Assembly: GCF_026162365.1 (NCBI RefSeq)
Contig: NZ_JAOANW010000007.1
Coordinates: 186,001 to 250,000 of the forward strand
Source of the DNA: Nitratireductor luteus
Lineage (GTDB): Bacteria; Pseudomonadota; Alphaproteobacteria; Rhizobiales; Rhizobiaceae
Direction of reading: 5' to 3'
DNA: 64,000 nucleotides
The notes beneath the pieces are model-generated. The model had not been told where the DNA came from. It saw only the letters and a program-made list of their open reading frames with translations, and did no database searches. Position numbers and translations under genes: made by a program. Numbering within the stretch: position 1 is the stretch's first letter; the number at the start of each line of letters is the position of its first letter. Shown piece after piece: positions 19,403 to 30,658 of this stretch.

Positions 19403-20686
19403 CTATGCTGCCTCCACGGCCAGCGGCGCGGCCAGAAGCCGCTCCCCGTCATGGCCGGTGATCCGCGCTTCGATGATGTCGCCGGGGCCGCCGACATCGA
19501 TAGCCGCCAGCGTAAAGCCTTCCGTGCGGCCAAGCCCTTCGCGCTCCACCAGGATACGCTGCTGGCTGCCGGCAAGGGAGGAAAGATGACGGCGATAGGC
19601 CTCGTCTCCCACCGTGCGTAGCCTGGCTGCGCGCTCCTTCACAAGCCCGCGGTCGAGCTGCGGCATGCGCGCCGCCGGCGTTCCCTCGCGCGGGGAGAAC
19701 GGGAAAACATGCAGATGCGTCAGCCTGCATTCATCGACGATCCGCAGCGAGTTCTCGAACATTTCCTCTGTTTCCGTCGGAAAGCCCGCAATGATGTCCG
19801 CGCCGAACACGGCGTCGGGACGCAAGGCCCGCACTTCCTCGCAGAAGGCTATGCTGTCGGCGCGCAAGTGCCGGCGCTTCATCCGCTTCAGGATCATGTC
19901 GTCGCCATGCTGGAGCGACAGATGCAGATGCGGCATCAGACGCTCCTCTTCGGCGAGCGCGGCCATCAGGTCGCCGTCCGCCTCGATGGAATCGATGGAC
20001 GAAAGCCGCAGCCGGCGCAGTTCCGGCACCTCACGCAGGATCGTCCGCACGAGCCGCCCGAGCTTCGGCGCGCCCGGCAGGTCGGCGCCGAAGCTGGTCA
20101 GGTCGACACCGGTCAGCACCACCTCGGCATAGCCGTTCTCAACCAGCCGGCGCACTTGGTCGACCACCGCGCCCATAGGCACCGAGCGCGAATTGCCGCG
20201 CCCATAGGGGATGATGCAGAAGGTACAGCGATGGTCGCAGCCGTTCTGCACCTGCACGAAGGCGCGCGCCCGGCCTTCGAGGGCGTCGACCATGTGGGAG
20301 GCAGTCTCCCGCACCTCCATGATGTCGTTGACACGCACCTTTTCGAAGCGGTTGACGCCGAAATCCGGCAAAGCGCGGTAGCTGTGCGCCTTCAGCTTCT
20401 CCTCGTTGCCGAGGACCAGATCCACCTCGTCCATGGCGCCGAAAGTGCCGGGCTCGGTCTGCGCAGCGCAGCCGGTGACAATAATGCGCGCCTGCGGATT
20501 GTCGCGCCTGGCCTTGCGGATCGCCTGGCGCGCCTGACGCACGGCTTCGCCGGTGACGGCGCAGGTGTTGATGACGATTGCTCCGCCCTTGAGCGCGTCC
20601 AGCCCGGCTTCGCCCGCTTCGCGCTTGATGACTTCCGACTCATAGGCGTTGAGGCGGCAGCCGAATGTCACAACGTCGACGCCCAT
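19403..20686 (-). CDS. mtaB: tRNA t6A37 methylthiotransferase MtaB
   Basis: 427 residues. MtaB converts t6A37 to ms2t6A37. The N-terminal cluster cysteines are C10, C42 and C73; the radical SAM triad is C150, C154 and C157 (NGCDHRCTFC). A C-terminal TRAM-like segment ends the protein. The start ATG shares its first base with the dapF stop (TGATG). It acts on the t6A made by TsaD, encoded 5 kb away. A longer open frame to 20899 would run over dapF and is rejected. Confidence 0.93.
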   Translation of the reverse strand: MGVDVVTFGCRLNAYESEVIKREAGEAGLDALKGGAIVINTCAVTGEAVRQARQAIRKARRDNPQARIIVTGCAAQTEPGTFGAMDEVDLVLGNEEKLKAHSYRALPDFGVNRFEKVRVNDIMEVRETASHMVDALEGRARAFVQVQNGCDHRCTFCIIPYGRGNSRSVPMGAVVDQVRRLVENGYAEVVLTGVDLTSFGADLPGAPKLGRLVRTILREVPELRRLRLSSIDSIEADGDLMAALAEEERLMPHLHLSLQHGDDMILKRMKRRHLRADSIAFCEEVRALRPDAVFGADIIAGFPTETEEMFENSLRIVDECRLTHLHVFPFSPREGTPAARMPQLDRGLVKERAARLRTVGDEAYRRHLSSLAGSQQRILVEREGLGRTEGFTLAAIDVGGPGDIIEARITGHDGERLLAAPLAVEAA

Positions 20687-21567
20687 CAGGCGACCCCCTC
20701 GGTCTCGCGCTGCCATTCCCCGGTTGCGGGATCGAACCGGCCGGAAAACTCCCATTCGGCCGGGCCGGTCATTATTACATGGTCGTCGTCGCGCCAATGG
20801 ATTGCCAACGGGCCGCCGGGAACGTTGACCGTCACACGGCGGTCCGTGCGGCCGGTGCGCACGGCGGAAACGGCGGCCGCACACGCCGCTGAACCGCAAG
20901 CCCGCGTCAGCCCCGCGCCGCGCTCCCAGGTGCGCAGGTCCAGGCTGTCGCGCGCGGTGACCCGGGCGACCGAGATGTTGGCGCGTTCGGGGAAGATGGG
21001 GTGGTTCTCGAGCAAAGGCCCGAACCGTTCGAGATCGTAGCCGTTGACGTCGCCATCGACCCAGAAGATCGCATGCGGATTGCCCATTGAGGCGACGGAC
21101 GGCGAATGCAGCGCCGGATCGTCTATCGGCCCCACCTGCAGTTCGATCATGCGCGTATCGCGGAACTCTTCCGCAAGCGGAACTTCCTGCCAGCCGAAGC
21201 GCGGCTTGCCCATGTCGACCGAGATCGTCCCGTCCTCGTGTTCCTCGGCATTGAGAATCCCCGCGACGGTCTGGAAGGTGAACAGCTTCTGGCCGGTTTC
21301 CGCCGCCAGCGCCTGCACCACGCAGCGCATGCCGTTGCCGCAGGCTTGGGCATGCGAACCGTCGGAGTTGAGTATCTCGATATAGTTGTGCGTTCCGGCA
21401 ACCTTCGGATCGTGGATGGCCATGATCTGGTCGAAGCGCGTGGCAGGATCGGCATCGAGCGTGCGCGCGGCAGCGGCGGAAACACGGTCCGCGCGGCCAC
21501 GCATGTCGGCAACGATTATCTCGTTGCCGAGCCCGTTCATTTTTGCAAATTGCGCAAGTTCCGCCAT
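20686..21567 (-). CDS. dapF: diaminopimelate epimerase
   Basis: 293 residues. It interconverts LL- and meso-diaminopimelate for lysine and peptidoglycan synthesis. Both active-site cysteines are present, in [10 protein letters not shown] and in [10 protein letters not shown]. The ATG at 21567 follows a GGAG; the frame extends to a TTG at 21576 but the N-terminus [12 protein letters not shown] fits the nearer start. First gene of dapF-mtaB-ftsY-yciB. Confidence 0.96.
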   Translation of the reverse strand: MAELAQFAKMNGLGNEIIVADMRGRADRVSAAAARTLDADPATRFDQIMAIHDPKVAGTHNYIEILNSDGSHAQACGNGMRCVVQALAAETGQKLFTFQTVAGILNAEEHEDGTISVDMGKPRFGWQEVPLAEEFRDTRMIELQVGPIDDPALHSPSVASMGNPHAIFWVDGDVNGYDLERFGPLLENHPIFPERANISVARVTARDSLDLRTWERGAGLTRACGSAACAAAVSAVRTGRTDRRVTVNVPGGPLAIHWRDDDHVIMTGPAEWEFSGRFDPATGEWQRETEGVA

Positions 21568-21639
21568 CGGCTCCAATTCCCGCTGGATATGGCGCCTATA
21601 TGGCGGATCGCGGCAAAAATTACCAGACGACGCGGTCGA

Positions 21640-21801
21640 TCACGCTATGGCGATGATGCCGAGAACCGCCAGCAGGAACAGGACGAGCACGATGCCGATA
21701 AGTATCTTGACGCCGGTCATGGCCGCACCGGCAATACTGTTGAGGCCCAGAAGCCCTGCCACGGCGGCGATAATCAGCAGAATGAGTATCCATTTGAGCA
21801 T
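21640..21801 (-). CDS. DUF1328 (UPF0391) small membrane protein
   Basis: 53 residues, starting MLKWILILLIIAAVAGLLG and made of two hydrophobic segments separated by a short glycine-rich turn. A GAGAGG element precedes the ATG at 21801. This family is widespread in proteobacteria, often stress-induced, with unknown function. It lies alone, 72 bp downstream of the dapF start on the same strand. Confidence 0.88.
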   Translation of the reverse strand: MLKWILILLIIAAVAGLLGLNSIAGAAMTGVKILIGIVLVLFLLAVLGIIAIA

Positions 21802-22041
21802 TGGGAATCCCTCTCCGCACATATAATCGATGTCGTTGCTTAACGAAAAATGCTTCCGCCGGTTCCGCACCGTATCTCGAAACTGCACGGAATCGCGTTC
21901 ACGGGCCTTGAAAAGACTCGGTGAAACCGGTTCTTAACCATGTTGGTATGTGATAATTTCCAATCCTCGCCATGGTTGATCGTTAGGTGGGATGCTTGCG
22001 AACTTAATGCTGGGAAGCGCCCGGCGCCGACGGAGAAGGCA

Positions 22042-22590
22042 ATGCCGCAGTCAAAGACTTTTATTTTCGCCGCCTCGCTTATGACGCTTGCGCTCGCAGG
22101 CTGTCAGTCCGGGCGGTTTACGCCCATGCAGTCGAACGCGCCGGCGCCTCTGGCGGCAGCGCCCGCCGGCACGGTGACGTCGAGCCAACTGCCGCCGCCG
22201 GCGCAGGCGACTTCGCCCAGCGAGTTTCCCGAAGCACCGGGCGGTACAGGCGACACCGAAATGGCCGCGTTGGATCCAGCCGCACAGGCTGCGGCCGCCG
22301 CGGGAGCGCCCGAGATAACGGCCGGTTCCGTGGCCGGCGTGTGGAGCGTGTCCGTGGCGGGCGAGAATTGCCGTGTGGCAACCCCGCAGACAAAGTTCGG
22401 CCAGGGCTTCCGTGCCGGTCCGCTGCGCTGTCCCGCGCCCATGGATGGTGTCAAATCGTGGAACGTGGCCGGCAATCAACTCGCCTTTTACGATGAGAGC
22501 GGGCAGGTGCTTGCCAGGCTCTACTCGACCGGGTCGGAGAATTTCAGCGGCCAGACGACGAACGGCCAGCCGATTTCCCTGAACCGCTAG
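22042..22590 (+). CDS. Omp19-like outer membrane lipoprotein, AprI/Inh protease inhibitor family
   Basis: 182 residues. A lipoprotein signal ends in the lipobox LALAGC (C21). A Pro/Ala-rich linker follows to about residue 95, then a small beta-barrel domain: VAGVWSVSVAGENCRVATPQTKFGQGFRAGPLRCPAPM. This matches Brucella Omp19 closely as I recall its sequence; Omp19 inhibits host proteases and is surface exposed. Two cysteines in the domain probably form a disulfide. Monocistronic, with its own intergenic upstream region. Confidence 0.88.
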   Translation: MPQSKTFIFAASLMTLALAGCQSGRFTPMQSNAPAPLAAAPAGTVTSSQLPPPAQATSPSEFPEAPGGTGDTEMAALDPAAQAAAAAGAPEITAGSVAGVWSVSVAGENCRVATPQTKFGQGFRAGPLRCPAPMDGVKSWNVAGNQLAFYDESGQVLARLYSTGSENFSGQTTNGQPISLNR

Positions 22591-22654
22591 AAAGATGACG
22601 CGCCCGTGATCCGGGCTCGCCTTTCCGCTTTGCCCGCCACCGCCCGGTAATCCC

Positions 22655-23836
22655 ATGTCCCTGCGCGACGGACTAGCAACACACCAGACCGTCGCCGAGC
22701 GATACGCCCATCTGGTCGAGAGGGGCAAGATCGCTCGCGATCCGGCCCAGGAGGAAATCGCCGCTGCGCTGGACCGCCTGCGCGAGCGCATCGACGAACG
22801 GCGCCTGGCCCGCAAGTCGAGCGCGCTGGGCTGGCTCTTCGCCAAACGGCGCAACCACCGGGCCGGCGTCACCGGCCTCTACATCCATGGCGGCGTCGGG
22901 CGCGGCAAGACGATGCTCATGGACATGTTCTACGAGATGCTGCCGGTACGCGGAAAACGCCGGGCCCATTTCAACGATTTCATGGCCGACGTGCACGACC
23001 GCATCGCCAACCACCGGGCGGCGCTGAAAAACGGCGACACCAGGGAGGCAGACCCCATAGGGCCGGTCGCGGCCGCCCTGGCACAGGAAGCCTGGGTCCT
23101 GTGCTTCGACGAGTTCACGGTGACGGACATCGCCGATGCCATGATCCTGTCCCGCCTTTTCCAGGCGCTGTTTGCCGAAGGGGTCGTGTTGGTGGCCACC
23201 TCCAATGTCGCGCCCGACGACCTTTACCGGGATGGCCTCAATCGAGGCCTGTTCCTGCCCTTCATCGACATATTGAAACAGCACACAAGCGTAATGCACA
23301 TCGATGACGGCGCGGACTACCGGCTCGAAAAGCTCAATCGCCTGCCGGTCTACATCACCCCGCTCGGCGCCCATGCCGACCAGCTGATGAACGAGGCGTG
23401 GGAAACCGTCACAGCGGGCAAGGAGGCGGAAAGGCAGACGATCGCATTGAAGGGACGGCGGATAGAGATACCCGTGGCCGTGGGCTCAGCGGCCCGGTTC
23501 GCCTTCGACGATTTGTGCCGCAAGCCGCTGGGTGCGCGCGACTTCCTCGCTATAACCAAGCGCTACAAGACCATCTTCATCGATGGCGTGCCTGTCATGG
23601 AGGATGCCCATCGAAACGAGGTCAAGCGGTTCATCCTCCTGATCGACACGCTCTACGATCAACAGGTGCGCCTGTTCGTCTCGGCCGAAGCGCCCCCCGC
23701 CAAGCTCTATGCAAGCACCCGGGGCACGGAAGCGTTCGAGTTCGACCGCACGGCGTCGCGCCTGATCGAAATGCAAAGCCGCGACTGGCAGCAGAAGACG
23801 CAAGAGGCCGATATTGGCGAAATTGCGCAGATATAA
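22655..23836 (+). CDS. zapE: cell division ATPase ZapE (AFG1 family)
   Basis: 393 residues. A P-loop ATPase with Walker A GGVGRGKT (79-86) and Walker B in LCFDEFTVTDIADAM. E. coli ZapE associates with the FtsZ ring under stress; mitochondrial AFG1/LACE1 is related to respiratory complex turnover. In alphaproteobacteria the gene is commonly found directly upstream of mdh, as here. Stop codon TAA at 23834 is followed by an inverted repeat. Confidence 0.93.
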   Translation: MSLRDGLATHQTVAERYAHLVERGKIARDPAQEEIAAALDRLRERIDERRLARKSSALGWLFAKRRNHRAGVTGLYIHGGVGRGKTMLMDMFYEMLPVRGKRRAHFNDFMADVHDRIANHRAALKNGDTREADPIGPVAAALAQEAWVLCFDEFTVTDIADAMILSRLFQALFAEGVVLVATSNVAPDDLYRDGLNRGLFLPFIDILKQHTSVMHIDDGADYRLEKLNRLPVYITPLGAHADQLMNEAWETVTAGKEAERQTIALKGRRIEIPVAVGSAARFAFDDLCRKPLGARDFLAITKRYKTIFIDGVPVMEDAHRNEVKRFILLIDTLYDQQVRLFVSAEAPPAKLYASTRGTEAFEFDRTASRLIEMQSRDWQQKTQEADIGEIAQI

Positions 23837-23838
23837 TT

Positions 23839-23864
23839 GACGTTTACGTAAAGCCACTAACGTC
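23839..23864. promoter_or_regulatory. inverted repeat, candidate operator upstream of mdh-suc
   Basis: GACGTT (23839-23844) and AACGTC (23859-23864) form an inverted repeat, and TTTACGTAAA (23843-23852) is a perfect 10-bp palindrome inside it. It lies about 180 bp before mdh, right after the zapE stop. The binding protein is not known. Confidence 0.4.
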
Positions 23865-23960
23865 TAAACGATTGAATTTGCTCGCGTGAAAATAATCGGT
23901 TGAATTTTTTTGCGAGCCTGCTTATGCCAACCGGGATTTTGGGCCGGAATAACGAGCTAA

Positions 23961-25007
<1,047 letters not shown>

Positions 25008-25021
25008 GACCCCGACGCCCC

Positions 25022-26218
25022 ATGAACATTCACGAGTATCAGGCCAAGCAACTCCTGAAGGGTTACGGCGCGCCCGTGGCCGACGGCGTTCCGGTCTTCA
25101 AGAAGGAAGAGGCGGAAGCCGCTGCCAAAAAGCTGCCCGGACCGCTCTATGTGGTGAAAAGCCAGATTCACGCCGGCGGGCGCGGCAAGGGCAAGTTCAA
25201 GGAACTCGGCCCCGACGCCAAGGGCGGCGTGCGGCTGGCCCAGAGCATTGAGGAAGTCGTCGCCAATGTCGAGGAAATGCTCGGCAACACGCTGGTCACC
25301 AAGCAGACGGGACCGGAAGGCAAGCAGGTCGGCCGCCTCTACATCGAAGACGGCGCTGACATCGACCGTGAGCTCTACCTGTCGATCCTGATCGATCGCA
25401 CGGTCGGTCGGCCCGCTTTTGTCGTCTCCACCGAAGGCGGCATGGACATCGAGGCGGTCGCCGAGGAGACGCCGGAGAAGATCCTGACGCTCGCTATCGA
25501 CCCTGAAAAGGGCGTCACAGTGGAAGACGTCAAGAAGCTCAACGAAGCGCTGAAGCTTGAAGGCGAAGCAGCCAGGGACGGCGAGACGCTGTTCCCCATC
25601 CTCTACAATGCCTTTACCGAGAAGGACATGAGCCTGCTCGAGGTCAACCCGCTGATCGTCATGAAAGACGGCCGCCTGCGCGTTCTGGACGCCAAGGTCT
25701 CCTTCGACAGCAACGCGCTGTTCCGCCACGAGGACGTTGTTGCCCTGCGCGATACCAGCGAGGAAGACGAGAAGGAGATCGAAGCCTCCAAGCACGACCT
25801 CGCCTATGTCGCCCTCGACGGCAATATCGGCTGCATGGTCAACGGCGCCGGCCTTGCCATGGCGACCATGGACATCATCAAGCTCTACGGCGCCGAGCCG
25901 GCCAACTTCCTCGACGTGGGCGGCGGCGCTTCCAAGGAGAAGGTGACGGCGGCCTTCAAGATCATCACCGCCGACCCGGCCGTGAAAGGCATCCTGGTCA
26001 ACATTTTCGGCGGCATCATGAAGTGCGACGTGATCGCCGAAGGCGTCGTCGCGGCCGTGAAGGAAGTGGGCCTGAAGGTGCCGCTGGTCGTCCGCCTCGA
26101 AGGCACCAATGTCGAGCTCGGCAAGAAGATCATCAACGAGTCCGACGTCGACGTCATCGCCGCCGACGACCTCGACGATGCGGCCAAGAAGATCGTCGCC
26201 GCGGTAAAGGGCCGTTGA
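25022..26218 (+). CDS. sucC: succinyl-CoA synthetase subunit beta
   Basis: 398 residues, full length. An ATP-grasp domain ([15 protein letters not shown] at the N-terminus, [16 protein letters not shown]) is followed by the CoA-ligase domain with [17 protein letters not shown]. It forms the alpha-beta enzyme with SucD, converting succinyl-CoA to succinate with substrate-level phosphorylation. Unusually, the next gene is not sucD but a cupin gene 3 bp later. Confidence 0.97.
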   Translation: MNIHEYQAKQLLKGYGAPVADGVPVFKKEEAEAAAKKLPGPLYVVKSQIHAGGRGKGKFKELGPDAKGGVRLAQSIEEVVANVEEMLGNTLVTKQTGPEGKQVGRLYIEDGADIDRELYLSILIDRTVGRPAFVVSTEGGMDIEAVAEETPEKILTLAIDPEKGVTVEDVKKLNEALKLEGEAARDGETLFPILYNAFTEKDMSLLEVNPLIVMKDGRLRVLDAKVSFDSNALFRHEDVVALRDTSEEDEKEIEASKHDLAYVALDGNIGCMVNGAGLAMATMDIIKLYGAEPANFLDVGGGASKEKVTAAFKIITADPAVKGILVNIFGGIMKCDVIAEGVVAAVKEVGLKVPLVVRLEGTNVELGKKIINESDVDVIAADDLDDAAKKIVAAVKGR

Positions 26219-26221
26219 GCC

Positions 26222-26593
26222 ATGCCGCCCCGCAAGATCGCTCTTCTGGAAGCCGCCGACCGGCGCATCGAAAAGGTGTTCGATCCCCATATTGCGGGCG
26301 ACGTGAACGATTCCCAGGTGAAGATTGCCAAATTCGGGGCGGTCTTCGACTGGCATTCCCACGATGAGGAAGACGAGGCGTTTCTGGTTCTGCGGGGCCG
26401 GATCGCCATCGACTTCCGCGACGGCGTCGTCGAGCTTGGTGAAGGCGAATTCATCGTGGTGCCGAAAACGGTGGAACACCGCCCGCGCGCACTTACGGAG
26501 GAACCGGTCGTTCTGATGTTCGAGCCGGCCACGACCCTCAATACCGGCAATGCCGAAAGCGACCTGACCGTCTCCGATTTGAAGCGATTGTAG
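26222..26593 (+). CDS. small cupin-domain protein inserted between sucC and sucD
   Basis: 123 residues, a single cupin. Both motifs are complete: H45, H47 and E52 in [17 protein letters not shown], and H86 in PKTVEHRP. It should bind a divalent metal. Spacing is 3 bp after sucC and 8 bp before sucD, so it is part of the operon. Relatives are annotated only as cupin; the substrate is unknown. Codon use looks like the neighbours, giving no sign of recent transfer. Confidence 0.9.
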   Translation: MPPRKIALLEAADRRIEKVFDPHIAGDVNDSQVKIAKFGAVFDWHSHDEEDEAFLVLRGRIAIDFRDGVVELGEGEFIVVPKTVEHRPRALTEEPVVLMFEPATTLNTGNAESDLTVSDLKRL

Positions 26594-26601
26594 GAAAAAG
26601 C

Positions 26602-27504
26602 ATGTCCATACTCGTCAACAAAGACACCAAGGTCCTGGTCCAGGGCCTGACCGGCAAGACCGGCACTTTCCACACCGAGCAGGCGCTGGCCTATCACGGC
26701 ACGCAGATGGTCGGCGGCATTCACCCCAAAAAGGGCGGAACCACCTGGCAGGGTCAGGGCGGGGAAGAGCTGCCGATTTTCGCGACCGTCGCCGAGGGCA
26801 AGGAAAAGACCGGGGCCACGGCCTCCGTCGTCTACGTCCCGCCGGCAGGCGCGGCGGCTGCCATCATCGAGGCCATCGAGGCGGAGATCCCGCTTATCGT
26901 GTGCATCACCGAGGGCATCCCGGTGATGGACATGGTCAAGGTGAAGGCCAGGCTGGAAAAGTCGAAGTCGCGGCTCCTCGGCCCCAACTGCCCGGGCGTC
27001 CTGACCCCGGACGAATGCAAGATCGGCATCATGCCCGGCAACATCTTCAAAAAAGGCTCGGTCGGCGTCGTCTCGCGCTCGGGCACGCTCACCTATGAAG
27101 CCGTGTTCCAGACCACCAATGCAGGCCTCGGCCAGACGACCGCCGTCGGCATCGGCGGCGATCCGGTGAAGGGCACCGAGTTCATCGACATCCTGGAAAT
27201 GTTCCTCGCCGACGACGAGACGAAGTCCATCATCATGATCGGAGAGATTGGCGGCTCGGCGGAAGAGGAAGCGGCGCAGTTCCTCAAGGACGAGGCCAAG
27301 AAGGGCCGCAAGAAGCCGATGGCCGGCTTCATCGCCGGCCGCACCGCCCCTCCCGGGCGCACGATGGGCCATGCCGGCGCGGTGATTTCCGGCGGCAAGG
27401 GCGGCGCCGAAGACAAGATCGCTGCGATGGAAGAAGCCGGTATCAAGGTGTCGCCGTCCCCGGCACGCCTCGGTACCACGCTGGTGGAAGCCATCAAGGG
27501 CTGA
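26602..27504 (+). CDS. sucD: succinyl-CoA synthetase subunit alpha
   Basis: 300 residues. CoA-binding Rossmann domain [19 protein letters not shown] at the N-terminus; the phosphorylated histidine is H257 in [11 protein letters not shown]. Together with SucC it makes ATP or GTP from succinyl-CoA. The stop is followed by a hairpin and a 134-bp spacer before sucA. Confidence 0.97.
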   Translation: MSILVNKDTKVLVQGLTGKTGTFHTEQALAYHGTQMVGGIHPKKGGTTWQGQGGEELPIFATVAEGKEKTGATASVVYVPPAGAAAAIIEAIEAEIPLIVCITEGIPVMDMVKVKARLEKSKSRLLGPNCPGVLTPDECKIGIMPGNIFKKGSVGVVSRSGTLTYEAVFQTTNAGLGQTTAVGIGGDPVKGTEFIDILEMFLADDETKSIIMIGEIGGSAEEEAAQFLKDEAKKGRKKPMAGFIAGRTAPPGRTMGHAGAVISGGKGGAEDKIAAMEEAGIKVSPSPARLGTTLVEAIKG

Positions 27505-27511
27505 AGAATGC

Positions 27512-27545
27512 GAAACGCCAGGTTGCGCTTGCAGCTTGGCGTTTC
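27512..27545 (+). other. hairpin between sucD and sucA
   Basis: GAAACGCCA (27512-27520) pairs with TGGCGTTTC (27537-27545); the loop can form extra pairs (GCTTGCAGC region). No T run follows, so it is more likely an mRNA processing or stability element than a terminator; sucA is probably still in the operon. Confidence 0.55.
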
Positions 27546-27638
27546 AAACCACAACTGATTGAATGACGGCAAAGCCGTCCGCGCCGGCCGGCGTCCAGGC
27601 CGCTTAAGCAAGGAGCCGGAGAAAATCCGGAGCTTTAC

Positions 27639-30629
27639 ATGGCACGGCAAAACCAAGCCAACGACGAATTCTCCCTCACATCCTTCCTCTATGGCGGCAA
27701 CGCCGCCTATATCGAAGAGCTCTACGCCGCCTTCCAGGAGGACCCTTCCTCGGTAAACGAGGACTGGCAGGCCTACTTCGGCCAACTCAAGGACGATGCG
27801 GCCGACGTGAGGAAGAATGCCGACGGCGCTTCGTGGAAGAAGCAGAATTGGCCGATTGCCGCCAATGGCGAGCTTGTCTCCGCGCTCGACGGCGATTGGG
27901 GAGACGTCGAAAAACACTTCGACAGCAAGATCAAGCAGAAGGCCGCTGACGGCGGTGTCGCCCTGACGGAAGCGGAAATCCAGCGTGCGGCGCGCGAATC
28001 CGTCCGCGCCATCATGATGATCCGCGCCTACCGCATGCGCGGCCACCTGCATGCCAACCTCGACCCGCTGGGTCTGGCCAATCCCCTCGAGGACTACAAC
28101 GAGCTGTCGCCGGAAGCCTACGGCTTCACCGAAGCAGATCTCGACCGGCCCATCTTCATCGACAATGTGCTGGGCCTTGAGACGGCGACCGTGCGCCAGA
28201 TGCTCGACATCCTCAAGCGTACCTATTGCTCGACCCTCGGCGTGGAATTCATGCACATCTCCAACCCGGAGGAAAAGGCATGGATTCAAGAGCGCATCGA
28301 AGGGCCGGACAAGGGTGTGGCGTTTACCGCCAACGGCAAGAAGGCCATCCTCCAGAAACTGATCGAGGCCGAGGGTTTCGAGCAGTTCATCGACGTGAAG
28401 TACAAGGGCACCAAGCGTTTCGGCCTCGACGGCGGCGAGGCGCTGATCCCTGCGCTCGAGCAGATCATCAAGCGTGGCGGCGCCATGGGGCTCAAGGAAG
28501 TCGTGCTCGGCATGGCCCATCGCGGGCGCCTCAATGTGCTTTCCCAGGTATTGGAAAAGCCGCACCGCGCGATCTTCCACGAATTCAAGGGCGGCTCCTT
28601 CACGCCTGATGAGGTGGAAGGCTCCGGAGACGTGAAATACCATCTCGGCGCCTCCTCGGACCGCGAGTTCGACGGCAACAAGGTGCATCTGTCACTGACG
28701 GCCAACCCCTCGCATCTGGAGATCGTCAACCCGGTCGTCATGGGCAAGGCCCGCGCCAAGCAGGACCAGGTCTTCGGCCGCAAGCGCGAAGAGGTAGTGC
28801 CGCTGCCCGAGCGCGCCAAGGTCATGCCGCTGCTTCTGCACGGCGATGCCGCCTTTGCCGGCCAGGGCGTCGTTGCCGAGTGTTTCGGCCTTTCCGGCCT
28901 GCGCGGCCATCGCGTTGGCGGCACCGTGCACTTCATCATCAACAACCAGATCGGCTTCACCACCAATCCGCGCTTCTCCCGCTCCTCGCCCTACCCTTCC
29001 GATGTGGCGAAGATGATCGAGGCGCCGATTTTCCACGTGAACGGCGACGATCCGGAGGCGGTGGTCTATGCCGCCAAGGTGGCCACCGAATTCCGCATGA
29101 TGTTCCACAAGCCGGTGGTCATCGACATGTTCTGCTACCGGCGCTATGGCCACAACGAGGGCGACGAGCCGGCATTCACCCAGCCGATCATGTATCGCAA
29201 GATCCGCAAGCACCCGACCACAGGCGATATCTACGCGAAGAAGTTGATCGATGAAGGTTTGGTCGCCCAGGAGGAGATCGACCGGATGAGATCCGGCTGG
29301 CGCGCGCATCTTGAGGCAGAGTTCGAGGCCGGTCAGGCCTACAAGCCGAACAAGGCCGACTGGCTGGACGGCGCCTGGTCGGGCTTCAAGCGGGCGGACA
29401 ACGAGGACGAACAGCGCCGCGGCAAGACGGCTGTACCGGTCAAGACGCTCAAGGAGATCGGCAGGAAGCTCACGGAAGTCCCCGCCGATTTCGAGGCGCA
29501 CCGCACGATCAACCGCTTCCTGGAAAACCGGAAGAAGATGATCGAGTCGGGCGAGGGCATCGACTGGGCGACCGCCGAGGCGCTCGCTTTCGGCTCCATC
29601 CTCCTGGAGGGCAACCCCGTTCGCCTCTCCGGGCAGGATTCCGAGCGCGGCACCTTCTCGCAGCGTCATTCGGTTCTGTACGACCAGAAAGACGAGAGCC
29701 GTTTCATTCCGCTCAACCATCTGGGTCCTCAGCAAGCCTACTACGAGGCCATCAATTCGATGCTCTCCGAGGAAGCCGTGCTCGGCTTCGAATACGGTTT
29801 CTCGCTGGCCGAGCCAAGGGCGCTCACGCTTTGGGAGGCCCAGTTCGGCGACTTCGCCAACGGCGCGCAGGTGATCTTCGATCAGTTCATCTCGTCGGGC
29901 GAGCGCAAATGGCTGCGCATGTCGGGCCTCGTCTGCCTGCTGCCGCACGGCTATGAGGGTCAGGGGCCCGAACACTCCTCGGCGCGGCTGGAACGTTTCC
30001 TGCAAATGTGCGCGGAAGACAATATGCAGGTCGCCAACTGCACCACACCGTCGAACTACTTCCACATCCTGCGCCGCCAGCTCAAGCGCGACTTTCGCAA
30101 GCCGCTCATCCTGATGACGCCGAAATCACTGCTGCGCCACAAGCGAGCGGTCTCGACCCTGTCGGAAATGTCCGGTGAAAGCTCGTTCCACCGCCTTCTG
30201 TGGGACGATGCGCAACATCCGGGCGATCAGCCCATCAAGCTGGTCAAGGATTCAAAGATCCGCCGCGTCGTCATGTGCTCGGGCAAGGTCTATTACGACC
30301 TTTACGAAGAACGCGAGAAGCGCGGTATCGACGATGTCTACCTGCTGCGTATCGAACAGCTCTACCCTTTCCCGGCCAAGGCGTTGATTACCGAACTGTC
30401 GCGCTTCCGCAATGCGGAGATGGCCTGGTGCCAGGAAGAGCCCAAGAACATGGGCGCATGGTCGTTCATCGACCCCTATCTGGAATGGGTGCTGCAGCAC
30501 ATTGACGCCAAGCACAAGCGGGTGCGCTACACCGGCCGTCCGGCCGCCGCCTCGCCCGCCACCGGCCTCATGTCGAAACACCTGGAACAGCTCGCCGCCT
30601 TCCTCGAAGATGCGCTGGGCGGCGAATAG
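27639..30629 (+). CDS. sucA: 2-oxoglutarate dehydrogenase E1 component
   Basis: 996 residues, full length. It is the ThDP-dependent decarboxylase of the 2-oxoglutarate dehydrogenase complex. N-terminal FLYGGNAAYIEELYAAFQEDP, HRGRLNVLSQVL, and the ThDP/magnesium segment HGDAAFAGQGVVAEC are visible; RYGHNEGDEPAFTQP and the C-terminal CQEEPKNMGAW complete the family pattern. An SD-like CCGGAG lies 7 bp before the ATG. The enzyme depends on thiamine diphosphate, linking it to the thi genes at 40 kb. Confidence 0.97.
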   Translation: MARQNQANDEFSLTSFLYGGNAAYIEELYAAFQEDPSSVNEDWQAYFGQLKDDAADVRKNADGASWKKQNWPIAANGELVSALDGDWGDVEKHFDSKIKQKAADGGVALTEAEIQRAARESVRAIMMIRAYRMRGHLHANLDPLGLANPLEDYNELSPEAYGFTEADLDRPIFIDNVLGLETATVRQMLDILKRTYCSTLGVEFMHISNPEEKAWIQERIEGPDKGVAFTANGKKAILQKLIEAEGFEQFIDVKYKGTKRFGLDGGEALIPALEQIIKRGGAMGLKEVVLGMAHRGRLNVLSQVLEKPHRAIFHEFKGGSFTPDEVEGSGDVKYHLGASSDREFDGNKVHLSLTANPSHLEIVNPVVMGKARAKQDQVFGRKREEVVPLPERAKVMPLLLHGDAAFAGQGVVAECFGLSGLRGHRVGGTVHFIINNQIGFTTNPRFSRSSPYPSDVAKMIEAPIFHVNGDDPEAVVYAAKVATEFRMMFHKPVVIDMFCYRRYGHNEGDEPAFTQPIMYRKIRKHPTTGDIYAKKLIDEGLVAQEEIDRMRSGWRAHLEAEFEAGQAYKPNKADWLDGAWSGFKRADNEDEQRRGKTAVPVKTLKEIGRKLTEVPADFEAHRTINRFLENRKKMIESGEGIDWATAEALAFGSILLEGNPVRLSGQDSERGTFSQRHSVLYDQKDESRFIPLNHLGPQQAYYEAINSMLSEEAVLGFEYGFSLAEPRALTLWEAQFGDFANGAQVIFDQFISSGERKWLRMSGLVCLLPHGYEGQGPEHSSARLERFLQMCAEDNMQVANCTTPSNYFHILRRQLKRDFRKPLILMTPKSLLRHKRAVSTLSEMSGESSFHRLLWDDAQHPGDQPIKLVKDSKIRRVVMCSGKVYYDLYEEREKRGIDDVYLLRIEQLYPFPAKALITELSRFRNAEMAWCQEEPKNMGAWSFIDPYLEWVLQHIDAKHKRVRYTGRPAAASPATGLMSKHLEQLAAFLEDALGGE

Positions 30630-30658
30630 TCTGAACAGAACCAACGGAAACGAGACCT

